A stretch of DNA of 11,911 nucleotides, from positions 1 through 11,911 of the forward strand of contig DASVPW010000155.1 in the NCBI GenBank assembly GCA_036389455.1, read 5' to 3'. This document shows, one piece after another, positions 5,690-11,911 of the stretch. This DNA comes from JAJKJG01 sp036389455. Lineage in GTDB: Bacteria > Pseudomonadota > Alphaproteobacteria > Rhizobiales > Beijerinckiaceae. The position numbers and the translations under genes are program-made. Under the pieces are notes generated by a model that saw nothing but the letters and a program-made list of their open reading frames with translations, made no database searches and was not told the DNA's origin. The stretch's first letter is position 1. Each line of letters opens with the position of its first letter.

Positions 5690-7495
5690 TCACGAATCCA
5701 TCTTCAGCGCCTGGATGAAGGCCTCCTGCGGGATCTCGACCTTGCCGAACTGGCGCATGCGCTTCTTGCCTTCCTTCTGCTTCTCGAGGAGCTTGCGCTT
5801 GCGGGTGATGTCGCCGCCGTAGCACTTGGCCGTCACGTCCTTGCGGAGCGCCCGGATGGTCTCCCGCGCGATGATCTTGCCGCCGATCGCGGCCTGGATC
5901 GGGATCTGGAACATGTGCTGCGGGATGAGCTCGCGCAGCTTCTCGCACATCGCCCGCCCGCGCATCTCGGCGCGGGTGCGGTGGACCAGCATCGAGAGCG
6001 CGTCGACGGGCTCGGCGTTGACCAGGATCTGCATCTTGACGAGGTCGCCCTCGCGGTAGTCGGTGAGGTGGTAGTCGAAGGAGGCGTAGCCCTTCGAGAT
6101 CGACTTCAGGCGGTCGTAGAAGTCGAACACCACTTCGTTGAGCGGCAGGTCGTAGACCACCATGGCGCGGCGGCCGACGTAGTTGAGGTCGACCTGCTCG
6201 CCGCGCCGGTCCTGGCACAGCTTGAGGATGCCGCCGAGGTATTCGTCGGGGGTGAGGATCGTGGCGCGGATCCACGGCTCCTCGATCGACTCGATCCTCA
6301 TCGGGTCCGGCATGTCGGCCGGGTTGTGCAGCTCGCGCACCTCGCCGTCGCGCAGGAGGATGCGGTAGATGACGGACGGCGCCGTCGCGATGAGGTCGAG
6401 GTTGAACTCGCGGTGGAGCCGCTCCTGGACGATCTCGAGGTGGAGGAGCCCGAGGAAGCCGCAGCGGAAGCCGAAGCCGAGCGCGGCCGAGGTCTCCATC
6501 TCGTAGGAGAAGCTCGCGTCGTTGAGGCGAAGCCGCCCCATGGCGGCGCGCAGATCCTCGAACTGCGCCGCGTCGACCGGGAAGAGCCCGCAGAACACCA
6601 CCGGCTGCGCCGGCTTGAAGCCCGGCAGGGCCGCGGCGGTGCGCCGCCGCGTCTCGGTGATGGTGTCGCCGACGCGGGTGTCCGCGACCTGCTTGATCTG
6701 CGCCGTGATGTAGCCGACCTCGCCGGGGCCGAGGGTCTCGACCTCGGTCATCTTGGGCCGGAACACGCCGATGCGGTCGACCTCGTAGGAGGCGTCCGTG
6801 CCCATCATGAGGATCTGCGAGCCGCGGCGGAGCGCGCCGTCGATGACGCGCACCAGCACCACGACGCCGAGGTAGGGGTCGTACCAACTATCGACGAGGA
6901 GCGCCTTCAGCGGCGCCGCCGCGTCGCCCTTCGGCGGCGGCAGGCGGGCGACGATCGCCTCGAGCACCGCCTCGATGTTGAGCCCGGTCTTCGCCGAGAT
7001 CGGCACGGCTTCAGAGGCGTCGATGCCGATCACCTCCTCGATCTGCTCCTTGACCCTGTCCGGCTCGGCCGCCGGCAGGTCGATCTTGTTCAGGACCGGC
7101 ACGATCTCGTGGCCGGCGTCGATGGCGTGATAGACGTTCGCGAGCGTCTGCGCCTCGACGCCCTGGGACGCGTCGACGACGAGGAGCGAGCCCTCGCAGG
7201 CCGCGAGCGAGCGCGAGACCTCGTAGGCGAAGTCGACGTGCCCGGGCGTGTCCATGAGGTTGAGGATGTAGGTCTTCCCGTCCTTCGCCGGGTACTCGAG
7301 CCGCACCGTCTGGGCCTTGATCGTGATGCCGCGCTCGCGCTCGATGTCCATCGAATCGAGCACCTGCTCGACCATGTCGCGCGCCGCGACCGCCCCGGTC
7401 GCCTGGATCAGCCGGTCGGCGAGCGTCGACTTGCCGTGGTCGATGTGCGCCACGATGGAGAAGTTGCGGATATGGTCGATCGGGTGGGCGGTCAT
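5690..7495 (-). CDS. lepA: Elongation factor 4 (LepA), ribosomal back-translocase GTPase
   Basis: This complete 601-residue protein has the normal LepA length. It is a translational GTPase that binds the ribosome and influences initiation and back-translocation. G-domain motifs are intact: the P-loop AHIDHGKST (16-24), the switch segment ERERGITIK (51-59), DTPGH (81-85), NKID (135-138) and SAK (166-168). Domain II and the EF-G-like domains follow, and the LepA-specific C-terminal domain is clear (AKCYGGDITRKRKLLEKQKE, then KKRMRQFGKVEIPQEAF). ATG 7495 matches the family N-terminus (PIDHIRNFSIVAHIDHGKS), although the ribosome binding site before it is weak. The gene shows the strong GC bias of native genes and is followed by a convergent accessory operon. 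No defect was seen. Confidence 0.97.
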   Translation of the reverse strand: MTAHPIDHIRNFSIVAHIDHGKSTLADRLIQATGAVAARDMVEQVLDSMDIERERGITIKAQTVRLEYPAKDGKTYILNLMDTPGHVDFAYEVSRSLAACEGSLLVVDASQGVEAQTLANVYHAIDAGHEIVPVLNKIDLPAAEPDRVKEQIEEVIGIDASEAVPISAKTGLNIEAVLEAIVARLPPPKGDAAAPLKALLVDSWYDPYLGVVVLVRVIDGALRRGSQILMMGTDASYEVDRIGVFRPKMTEVETLGPGEVGYITAQIKQVADTRVGDTITETRRRTAAALPGFKPAQPVVFCGLFPVDAAQFEDLRAAMGRLRLNDASFSYEMETSAALGFGFRCGFLGLLHLEIVQERLHREFNLDLIATAPSVIYRILLRDGEVRELHNPADMPDPMRIESIEEPWIRATILTPDEYLGGILKLCQDRRGEQVDLNYVGRRAMVVYDLPLNEVVFDFYDRLKSISKGYASFDYHLTDYREGDLVKMQILVNAEPVDALSMLVHRTRAEMRGRAMCEKLRELIPQHMFQIPIQAAIGGKIIARETIRALRKDVTAKCYGGDITRKRKLLEKQKEGKKRMRQFGKVEIPQEAFIQALKMDS

Positions 7496-7517
7496 GGAAG
7501 CTTTTTAAGACGCCTGA

Positions 7518-7554
7518 GCCGGACGGGAGCATCTGCGATGCGTCCCGGACCGGC
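7518..7554 (-). promoter_or_regulatory. Stem-loop in the lepA leader
   Basis: GCCGG (7518-7522) pairs with CCGGC (7550-7554), GGGA (7525-7528) with TCCC (7543-7546), and GCATC (7529-7533) with GATGC (7537-7541) around a TGC loop. One bulged G and a small internal loop interrupt it. It ends 23 bases before the lepA ATG on the minus strand. There is no T-run directly after it, so it looks more like a leader structure than a terminator. Confidence 0.4.
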
Positions 7555-7656
7555 TGGAGGCGGCGCTCATTGTCGGGAAATCTCGCTTGGGCAGATAGCA
7601 GCCGGGAGCCGCTTTTCCAAGGGAAAGCGCCGCCGCGCCCCGGCCCCGCGCGGCGG

Positions 7657-7672
7657 TGTTTCACGTGAAACA
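7657..7672. promoter_or_regulatory. parS: parS centromere site (ParB binding)
   Basis: TGTTTCACGTGAAACA is a perfect 16-bp palindrome identical to the conserved bacterial parS consensus TGTTNCACGTGAAACA. ParB (Spo0J) binds this site, spreads around it, and with ParA and SMC segregates the chromosome origin. As is typical for alphaproteobacterial parS it would read FHVKH or VSRET if translated, but here it is intergenic, 161 bases upstream of lepA. No parA or parB gene is in the window, so the site acts in trans with the chromosomal ParB. Confidence 0.92.
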
Positions 7673-7733
7673 TTTCCTATCCTGGCGCTCCGCGCCCCAA
7701 ATAGGCCCTGTTCGACACCGCGATTCCGTGGCG

Positions 7734-7753
7734 AAAAACCCGACAATGTCGGG
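7734..7753 (-). terminator. Intrinsic terminator reading on the minus strand
   Basis: On the minus strand CCCGAC-ATT-GTCGGG (7753-7739) forms a six-base GC-rich stem and is followed at once by TTTTT (7738-7734). On the plus strand the hairpin is followed by A residues, so only the minus direction fits. No recognised minus-strand gene lies just upstream, so it may end a noncoding transcript or read-through from the 8368-9907 genes. Confidence 0.5.
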
Positions 7754-7781
7754 GAAAAAACCCGCTGATGTCGCGGCAAAA
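7739..7781. repeat. Two-copy 22-bp tandem repeat with ATGTCG core
   Basis: Bases 7739-7759 and 7761-7781 align at 16 of 21 positions with a 22-bp step. Both start CCCG, carry ATGTCG and end AAAA. A third related ATGTCGGGC lies near 7809-7818. The first copy forms the terminator stem described separately. Confidence 0.4.
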
Positions 7782-7974
7782 CACCAATGGTGTTGCCACC
7801 ATGCCGGTCATGTCGGGCAACGGCGGCGACGCCCGCCCGCACCGAAGCCACGCCGGCGCCCGCATAGTTCGCGGGCTTACATGAGTCTATGATGATCGCT
7901 TGACAGGGCTGAGGCTCCCGCTAGCGTTGCGTCAACAAGTAAGAACGGCATTGCACAATGGGGGATTTCTTGAA

Positions 7975-8014
7975 GCGCCGCTTGCGAAGCTGCGCCGCTG
8001 CGGCCTTCGGGCGC
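7975..8014. other. Nested 40-nt stem-loop in a noncoding gap
   Basis: GCGCC (7975-7979) pairs with GGCGC (8010-8014), CGAAG (7985-7989) with CTTCG (8005-8009), and GCCG (7994-7997) with CGGC (8001-8004). It is flanked by a longer-range inverted repeat, GCGTTGCGT (7924-7932) and ACGCAACGC (8039-8047). Together these could fold into one extended RNA of about 125 nt. No T-run, promoter or known RNA family was recognised. Confidence 0.35.
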
Positions 8015-8177
8015 AAATGCACCAAACGGCCTAACTCAACGCAACGCAAGTTGTAGACTGCGCAACCCGAACAGGACGGCGGCATGACCTGAGAGGAAGC
8101 ACGGTGGGGCACGCTTGCACGCTCTGGTCGGGTTCTCTTTATGAGCCGACTCTCATCGATTCGGAGAATGAAACATC

Positions 8178-8402
8178 ATGGCCGCTGAACCCCGTGAAGC
8201 AATTGTCGCGATTGGAGCCGTGCTCCACCATCTTATTTTCGAGCTAGTGGAACGCGGCGTCATTAGCGACTCTGATGTCGCCGCGATGATGCAGCGGGCT
8301 GCCGATGGCCAGCGTGCGCTCGGGACGGCAGCGGACGTGAACGCTGCCGCCTATATCGAGGATGTCATCATTCCGAGCCGACGCCGACGCGTTCCGAAGT
8401 AG
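8178..8402 (+). CDS. Small hypothetical protein
   Basis: This is a 74-residue protein of unknown function. It starts at ATG 8178 with GGAG 11 bases upstream, which is a little far. The sequence EAIVAIGAVLHHLIFELVER is an amphipathic to hydrophobic helix. SDSDVAAMMQRAADGQRAL looks like a second helix, and the tail is basic (IIPSRRRRVPK). It has no signal peptide and no known motif. Amino-acid content is protein-like and third positions are moderately GC-rich. Its last 35 bases overlap the end of the minus-strand gene at 8368-8805, a tail-to-tail overlap, so one of the two ends could be misjudged, although both stop codons are clear. Confidence 0.6.
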   Translation: MAAEPREAIVAIGAVLHHLIFELVERGVISDSDVAAMMQRAADGQRALGTAADVNAAAYIEDVIIPSRRRRVPK

Positions 8403-8805
8403 CCTCGGTCCGTAGCTCGCCGTGGCGGTTCGGGTGTCCGCTCCAAATTCGCCATCGTGATGGCGTCCCCTCGCCATGCCTCGCAACGGCCTTTCCGTCG
8501 TGGTTCGTCATGGACGACTGCACGCTGACCGCCAACGCCGCCACGACCTCTCTAGGCGCGTCCTGGATGCCTCGGGCGGCCAGCATCCGCTCCGCTATCT
8601 CTCGCGACGTGAGCGGCCCCGTGGCCTCCCTGAGCACGTCCATGGCGTGCCGGAAGATGGTGCCGCGCTTGAACCACGGATTGAGCTTGCGCCGCTTCAC
8701 AGCGACGGGCCGAAGGTTGAAGCCGGGATCGAACATCTTAATCACGGCCTCAACGTGCTTCATGTCCTCCCGGAGCTTCGCGGCTTCCTTCCGGTTCGCC
8801 AGCAT
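8368..8805 (-). CDS. Winged-helix-like hypothetical protein
   Basis: This 145-residue protein begins with a charged helix (ANRKEAAKLREDMKHVEAVI) and a conserved-looking segment (RRKLNPWFKRGTIFRHAMDV, residues 38-57). Then comes a likely winged-helix fold: the helix FRHAMDVLREATGPLT, the helix SREIAERMLAARGI, and the helix-strand part SSMTNHDGKAVARHGEGT with SRWRI at 116-120. Small proteins of this layout are common hypothetical genes in Rhizobiales and resemble the HARE-HTH type of DNA-associated wing. I chose ATG 8805 because it falls about 17 residues before the HVEAVIKMF region. In-frame starts at 8928 (ATG) and 8949 (TTG) would overlap the upstream gene and add a low-complexity basic extension. 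A DNA-binding role is inferred only. Confidence 0.65.
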   Translation of the reverse strand: MLANRKEAAKLREDMKHVEAVIKMFDPGFNLRPVAVKRRKLNPWFKRGTIFRHAMDVLREATGPLTSREIAERMLAARGIQDAPREVVAALAVSVQSSMTNHDGKAVARHGEGTPSRWRIWSGHPNRHGELRTEATSERVGVGSE

Positions 8806-8890
8806 CCGCCCGCCGCCAACAAAATCAGCCGGGGAGGATTTACGGCCGTGTTTTTTGTGCAGGTGCTTACGGCTATCGGGGCACGAGAAC

Positions 8891-9907
8891 TCAGGATTGA
8901 CTAGTTTCGGCCTCCCACTCCTGGGCATATTGAAAATGATGTTCTCCAATCAAGCGGAGGAGTTCGCCGCGCTGATGATCTAGACTGATGAAGTTGAAAT
9001 AGTACTCAACGTCATCGTCCCCTATGAAAACAATTCGACACCTACTCATCACGGGCGAAACTAAGGGGGCTTCTTCATCCCCGGATATGGCCCAACGCCA
9101 GAATCGATTCGGCTCGCTCTGGTCGAGCGCAGCCACCGGAAACGTTATGTCCTGCCCTTGTGATGCGTCTTTGATTTGCCGGACTGGAATGCGGGTTCTC
9201 TTACTCCAAAAACCCTCTCCCATTCCCCCGGAGTGCGCGGAATATTCCAAGCATATCCGCAGCATCGCGGTATTGCGATTAAGTTTTGCTTGGCCTCTCC
9301 AAGCTTCCCGGCCTGGAGGGTCGAGGTATAGATAGGCATTAATAACGATTGGACCTTGTAACGTAGTCGAGGGTGCATCGATGGCCGATAACGCGCGTTT
9401 GGCGGGTGGTCGAAGCAATAAAATATCCTCAATGCGAGTATCCCATGCATAGCGGCGATGCAGAAGGCGATCCCACAACCACACATATTCAGCCAATCCG
9501 CTTGCCGTTAGACGGGTCGCAACTGCTTTTGTGAACCCCGCTATGTCCCCGACCTTGTAAGGTAGGCTTCCAGGAACGCCGTCTTTTATAAGTCCATAAG
9601 TAATGGGCGACTCGACGAACCGGATCGGGATCAAGCCGGTCTTCCGCCGTTGTCTGACCGCTCTGATTGCAGAGGGAGTTCGCTTGAAGATTTCGGGCCC
9701 AACAATTACGAGCGCCGCCGCCGCGCATCCGAGGGCGAACGCCTGGTCCAGAACGATGTGCCAAAGTGCGCTCATCGCCCGCCCCAGCCAATCAGCTTCA
9801 ACGAAAAGTTTGTCGGCCTTCCACTGAACGGCCAAGTTCTGGATGTTAAGCGAGTAAATGGCAGCAATTGTTGCGGCCGTGAAAAGCCAGAGCGAACGCC
9901 GAAGCAT
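8891..9907 (-). CDS. Two-TM membrane protein with large unrecognised soluble domain
   Basis: This 338-residue protein starts at ATG 9907, with AGGA seven bases upstream. Two transmembrane helices are visible at about residues 5-21 (SLWLFTAATIAAIYSLN) and 52-71 (VLDQAFALGCAAAALVIVGP), so both ends should face the cytosol. After a basic stretch (KRTPSAIRAVRQRRK), residues 88-338 form a soluble domain that turns strand-rich from about 187 (GPIVINAYLYLDPPG, AMLRICLEYSAHSGG, RIPVRQI, ITFPVAALD, CRIVFIGDDDVEYYFNFI). No catalytic motif is recognised. N-terminal 2TM plus a beta-rich cytosolic domain recalls membrane effectors such as CBASS Cap15, but no nucleotidyltransferase gene is present in the window. 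Base composition is less GC-rich than iorA next door. Confidence 0.68.
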   Translation of the reverse strand: MLRRSLWLFTAATIAAIYSLNIQNLAVQWKADKLFVEADWLGRAMSALWHIVLDQAFALGCAAAALVIVGPEIFKRTPSAIRAVRQRRKTGLIPIRFVESPITYGLIKDGVPGSLPYKVGDIAGFTKAVATRLTASGLAEYVWLWDRLLHRRYAWDTRIEDILLLRPPAKRALSAIDAPSTTLQGPIVINAYLYLDPPGREAWRGQAKLNRNTAMLRICLEYSAHSGGMGEGFWSKRTRIPVRQIKDASQGQDITFPVAALDQSEPNRFWRWAISGDEEAPLVSPVMSRCRIVFIGDDDVEYYFNFISLDHQRGELLRLIGEHHFQYAQEWEAETSQS

Positions 9908-10100
9908 AATCCGATCCTATCCGGTAGCGCCTCCCGGACAAGTCGCTGAAAAGACCGCGCCGGGGCATCAAAAGCCCCTTGGTGCGTTTGCGCCCGAAGG
10001 CCGGGCCAACGCTCTCGCGCGAAATTGATGGGCGGGCGCGCGATCCGGCTCTATAGTCCGGCCCAAGACCGCCTCCGGGCGGCGGCTCAGGAGGAGAGGC

Positions 10101-10565
<465 letters not shown>

Positions 10566-10579
10566 GCGGGGAGGGAACC

Positions 10580-11911
10580 ATGACCACCGCGCTTGAAGTC
10601 TCGCGCCGCAAAGTCTCGCGCCGCAATTTCCTCGCCGGCTCGGCCGCCGCGACCGTCGGGCTCTCGGTCGGCTTCCACGTCCCCTTCGCGGCCGCGCAAG
10701 GGGCGCAGAACCTGCCCCCCGAGGTCAACGCCTGGGTCGTCATCAAGCCCGACGATACCATCGTGGTCCGCATCGCCCGCTCCGAGATGGGCCAGGGCAC
10801 GCTCACGGGCTTGGCCCAGCTCGTCGTCGAGGAGCTCGAGGGCGACTGGTCGAAGGTCACGACCGAATACCCGACGCCGGGGCAGAACCTCGCCCGCAAC
10901 CGCGTCTGGCAGAGCTATTCGACCGGCGGCAGCCGCGGCATCCGCGAGTCGAACGAGTACGTCCGCAAAGGCGGCGCCGCGGCTCGCGAGATGCTGATCC
11001 AGGCGGCGGCGAACGCCTGGGGGGTGCCTGCCTCCGAGTGCCGGGCGGCGAAGAGCGTCGTCACGCACACGCCCTCCGGGCGCACCGTCACCTACGGCAA
11101 GGTCGCCGAGGCCGCCGGCAAGCTCGAGCCGCCGAAGGACGTGAAGCTCAAGGACCCGAAGGACTGGACCATCGCCGGCAAGCCGCTCGCGCGCCTCGAC
11201 ACCGCCGAGAAGCTCACCGGCCGCCAAGTCTACGGCACCGACCTCAAGCTGCGTGGGATGCTCAACGCCTCGATCAAGGACTGCCCGGTGTTCGGCGGCA
11301 AGGTGAAGTCGTTCGACGCCGCCAAGGTCGCCGGCATGCCCGGCGTCAAGAAGGTGGTGCAGGTCGGCGACTCGGCGGTCGCGGTCGTCGCCGACACCTG
11401 GTGGCGGGCGAAGACCGCCCTCGACGCGCTGCCGATCGTCTGGGACGAGGGCCCGAACGCCCAGGAATCGAGCGAGCGCATCGCGAAGTGGCTCGCCGAG
11501 GGACTCAACGCGCCCGAGTCCGAGTGCTTCGTCGGCAACAAGGCCGGCGGCGACGTGAAGGCGGCGCTAGCCTCCGCCGCGAAGCGGGTCGAGGCGGTCT
11601 ACAGCTACCCGTTCCAGAACCACGCCACCATGGAGCCCATGAACGCGACCGCGCTCTGGACGCCCGAGAAGTGCGAGGTCTGGACCCCGACCCAGAACGG
11701 CGAGGCGGCGCTCGCCGCCGCGACCGAGGCCGCGGGGCTCCCGATCGCCAAGGTCGACGTCTACAAGGTGCACCTCGGCGGCGGCTTCGGCCGGCGCGGC
11801 GCCTTCCACGACTACGTCCGCCAGGCGGTGCAGATCGCGAAGCAGATGCCGGGCACGCCGGTCAAGCTGATCTGGACCCGCGAGGAGGACATGATGCACG
11901 GGGCCTACCAC
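10580..11911 (+). CDS. iorB: Molybdopterin-binding subunit of isoquinoline 1-oxidoreductase-like enzyme (N-terminal part)
   Basis: The frame starts at ATG 10580 after GGGGAGGGAACC and stays open to the right edge, giving 444 residues of a protein that normally runs to about 740. A twin-arginine signal is clear: SRRNFLAGSAAATVGLSV (13-30), then a hydrophobic stretch ending FAAAQ, so the enzyme is folded and exported to the periplasm. The aldehyde oxidase / molybdopterin-binding regions follow (SEMGQGTLTGLAQLVVEELE at 68-87; a second part from about 190). The cofactor motif GGGFGRR is at 400-406. The product hydroxylates an N-heterocycle, aldehyde or related substrate using water, passing electrons to IorA and on to a cytochrome. 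IorAB-type subunits lack a flavin subunit, consistent with the two-gene layout. The exact substrate cannot be told from sequence. Confidence 0.92.
   Translation, partial: MTTALEVSRRKVSRRNFLAGSAAATVGLSVGFHVPFAAAQGAQNLPPEVNAWVVIKPDDTIVVRIARSEMGQGTLTGLAQLVVEELEGDWSKVTTEYPTPGQNLARNRVWQSYSTGGSRGIRESNEYVRKGGAAAREMLIQAAANAWGVPASECRAAKSVVTHTPSGRTVTYGKVAEAAGKLEPPKDVKLKDPKDWTIAGKPLARLDTAEKLTGRQVYGTDLKLRGMLNASIKDCPVFGGKVKSFDAAKVAGMPGVKKVVQVGDSAVAVVADTWWRAKTALDALPIVWDEGPNAQESSERIAKWLAEGLNAPESECFVGNKAGGDVKAALASAAKRVEAVYSYPFQNHATMEPMNATALWTPEKCEVWTPTQNGEAALAAATEAAGLPIAKVDVYKVHLGGGFGRRGAFHDYVRQAVQIAKQMPGTPVKLIWTREEDMMHGAYH

Larger units (their letters stand above)
7496..8177. other. 682-base gene-free stretch with parS and many hairpins
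   Basis: No protein frame here has both a plausible ribosome binding site and protein-like composition. It holds the lepA leader hairpin, a GC-rich hairpin CCGCCGCG/CGCGGCGG (7630-7637, 7649-7656) directly against parS, the perfect stem GCTTTTCC/GGGAAAGC with one G-T pair (7611-7628), a minus-strand terminator, a bulged hairpin GGCAA-CACC/GGTG-TTGCC (7775-7797), and a nested stem-loop at 7975-8014. The density of structure suggests a noncoding RNA or regulatory and segregation-related DNA. Confidence 0.6.

Noticed and set aside
5562..6887. 441-codon minus-strand frame overlapping lepA out of frame
   Set aside because: Arginine/proline/histidine-rich alternative-frame translation of lepA; lepA itself is intact in its own frame, so no frameshift is implied.
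5915..7768. 617-codon plus-strand frame opposite lepA
   Set aside because: It is antisense to an intact, conserved gene. The composition is rich in D, R, V, L and H, as expected from GC-rich antisense, and it runs through parS and intergenic DNA.
7567..7851. 94-codon minus-strand frame through the parS region
   Set aside because: It contains the parS-derived VSRET peptide and changes character along its length. There is no ribosome binding site and the DNA is better explained by parS and hairpins.
7921..8112. 63-codon minus-strand frame in the gap before the gene at 8178
   Set aside because: Its composition is basic and cysteine-scattered with no recognisable motif, it lacks a good ribosome binding site, and the stretch is dominated by hairpins.
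9962..9978. GGGGC/GCCCC hairpin as a terminator between the 2TM gene and iorA
   Set aside because: The stem is only five bases and neither strand has a T-run after it. The genes diverge, so no terminator is needed.

Overview
The window is high-GC DNA from an alphaproteobacterium, most likely a member of the Rhizobiales (Hyphomicrobiales). This placement rests on gene style (a DctM-type TRAP permease, a DUF2892 protein, a periplasmic IorAB-type molybdenum hydroxylase, a Rhizobiales-style small winged-helix protein) and on strongly GC-biased third codon positions in the housekeeping genes. It is an inference from protein character, not a database result.

Layout. Positions 1-231 hold the C-terminal end of a TRAP transporter large permease. 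It converges on a HicA/HicB toxin-antitoxin pair on the minus strand (242-906), which has repeated TGTGGA/TCCACA motifs around its start. A 2OG-Fe(II) oxygenase (1034-1663, plus) and a DUF2892 membrane protein (1765-2007, minus) follow. The 525 bases after that hold a palindrome coinciding with an RHNGGP-coding stretch, a likely 22-residue membrane peptide with a strong ribosome binding site (2216-2284, minus), and a paired direct repeat.

The centre is an accessory two-gene operon (2532-5419, plus) with an ATGA overlap. The first product is a 313-residue protein with a helical, HTH-like N-terminus and a strand-rich remainder. The second is a 649-residue protein with pentapeptide repeats followed by an exact 36-residue (108-bp) tandem repeat array. 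I do not recognise a catalytic domain in either. The pair is less GC-biased than lepA in its non-repeat parts and looks like acquired cargo. It is the best candidate here for an undescribed system.

lepA (EF4, 5690-7495, minus) is a normal housekeeping gene. Upstream of it, in a 682-base gene-free stretch, lies a perfect 16-bp parS palindrome (7657-7672). A GC hairpin adjoins it, and a minus-strand intrinsic terminator lies within a cluster of small inverted repeats. A parS site places the window in the chromosome-segregation (origin-proximal) domain, or on a replicon with such a site.

Next come a small hypothetical protein (8178-8402, plus), a winged-helix-like protein (8368-8805, minus) and an unrecognised two-TM protein with a large soluble domain (8891-9907, minus). 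The window ends with iorA (10101-10565) and the first 444 codons of iorB (10580 onward), encoding the iron-sulfur and molybdopterin subunits of an isoquinoline 1-oxidoreductase-like, Tat-exported enzyme.
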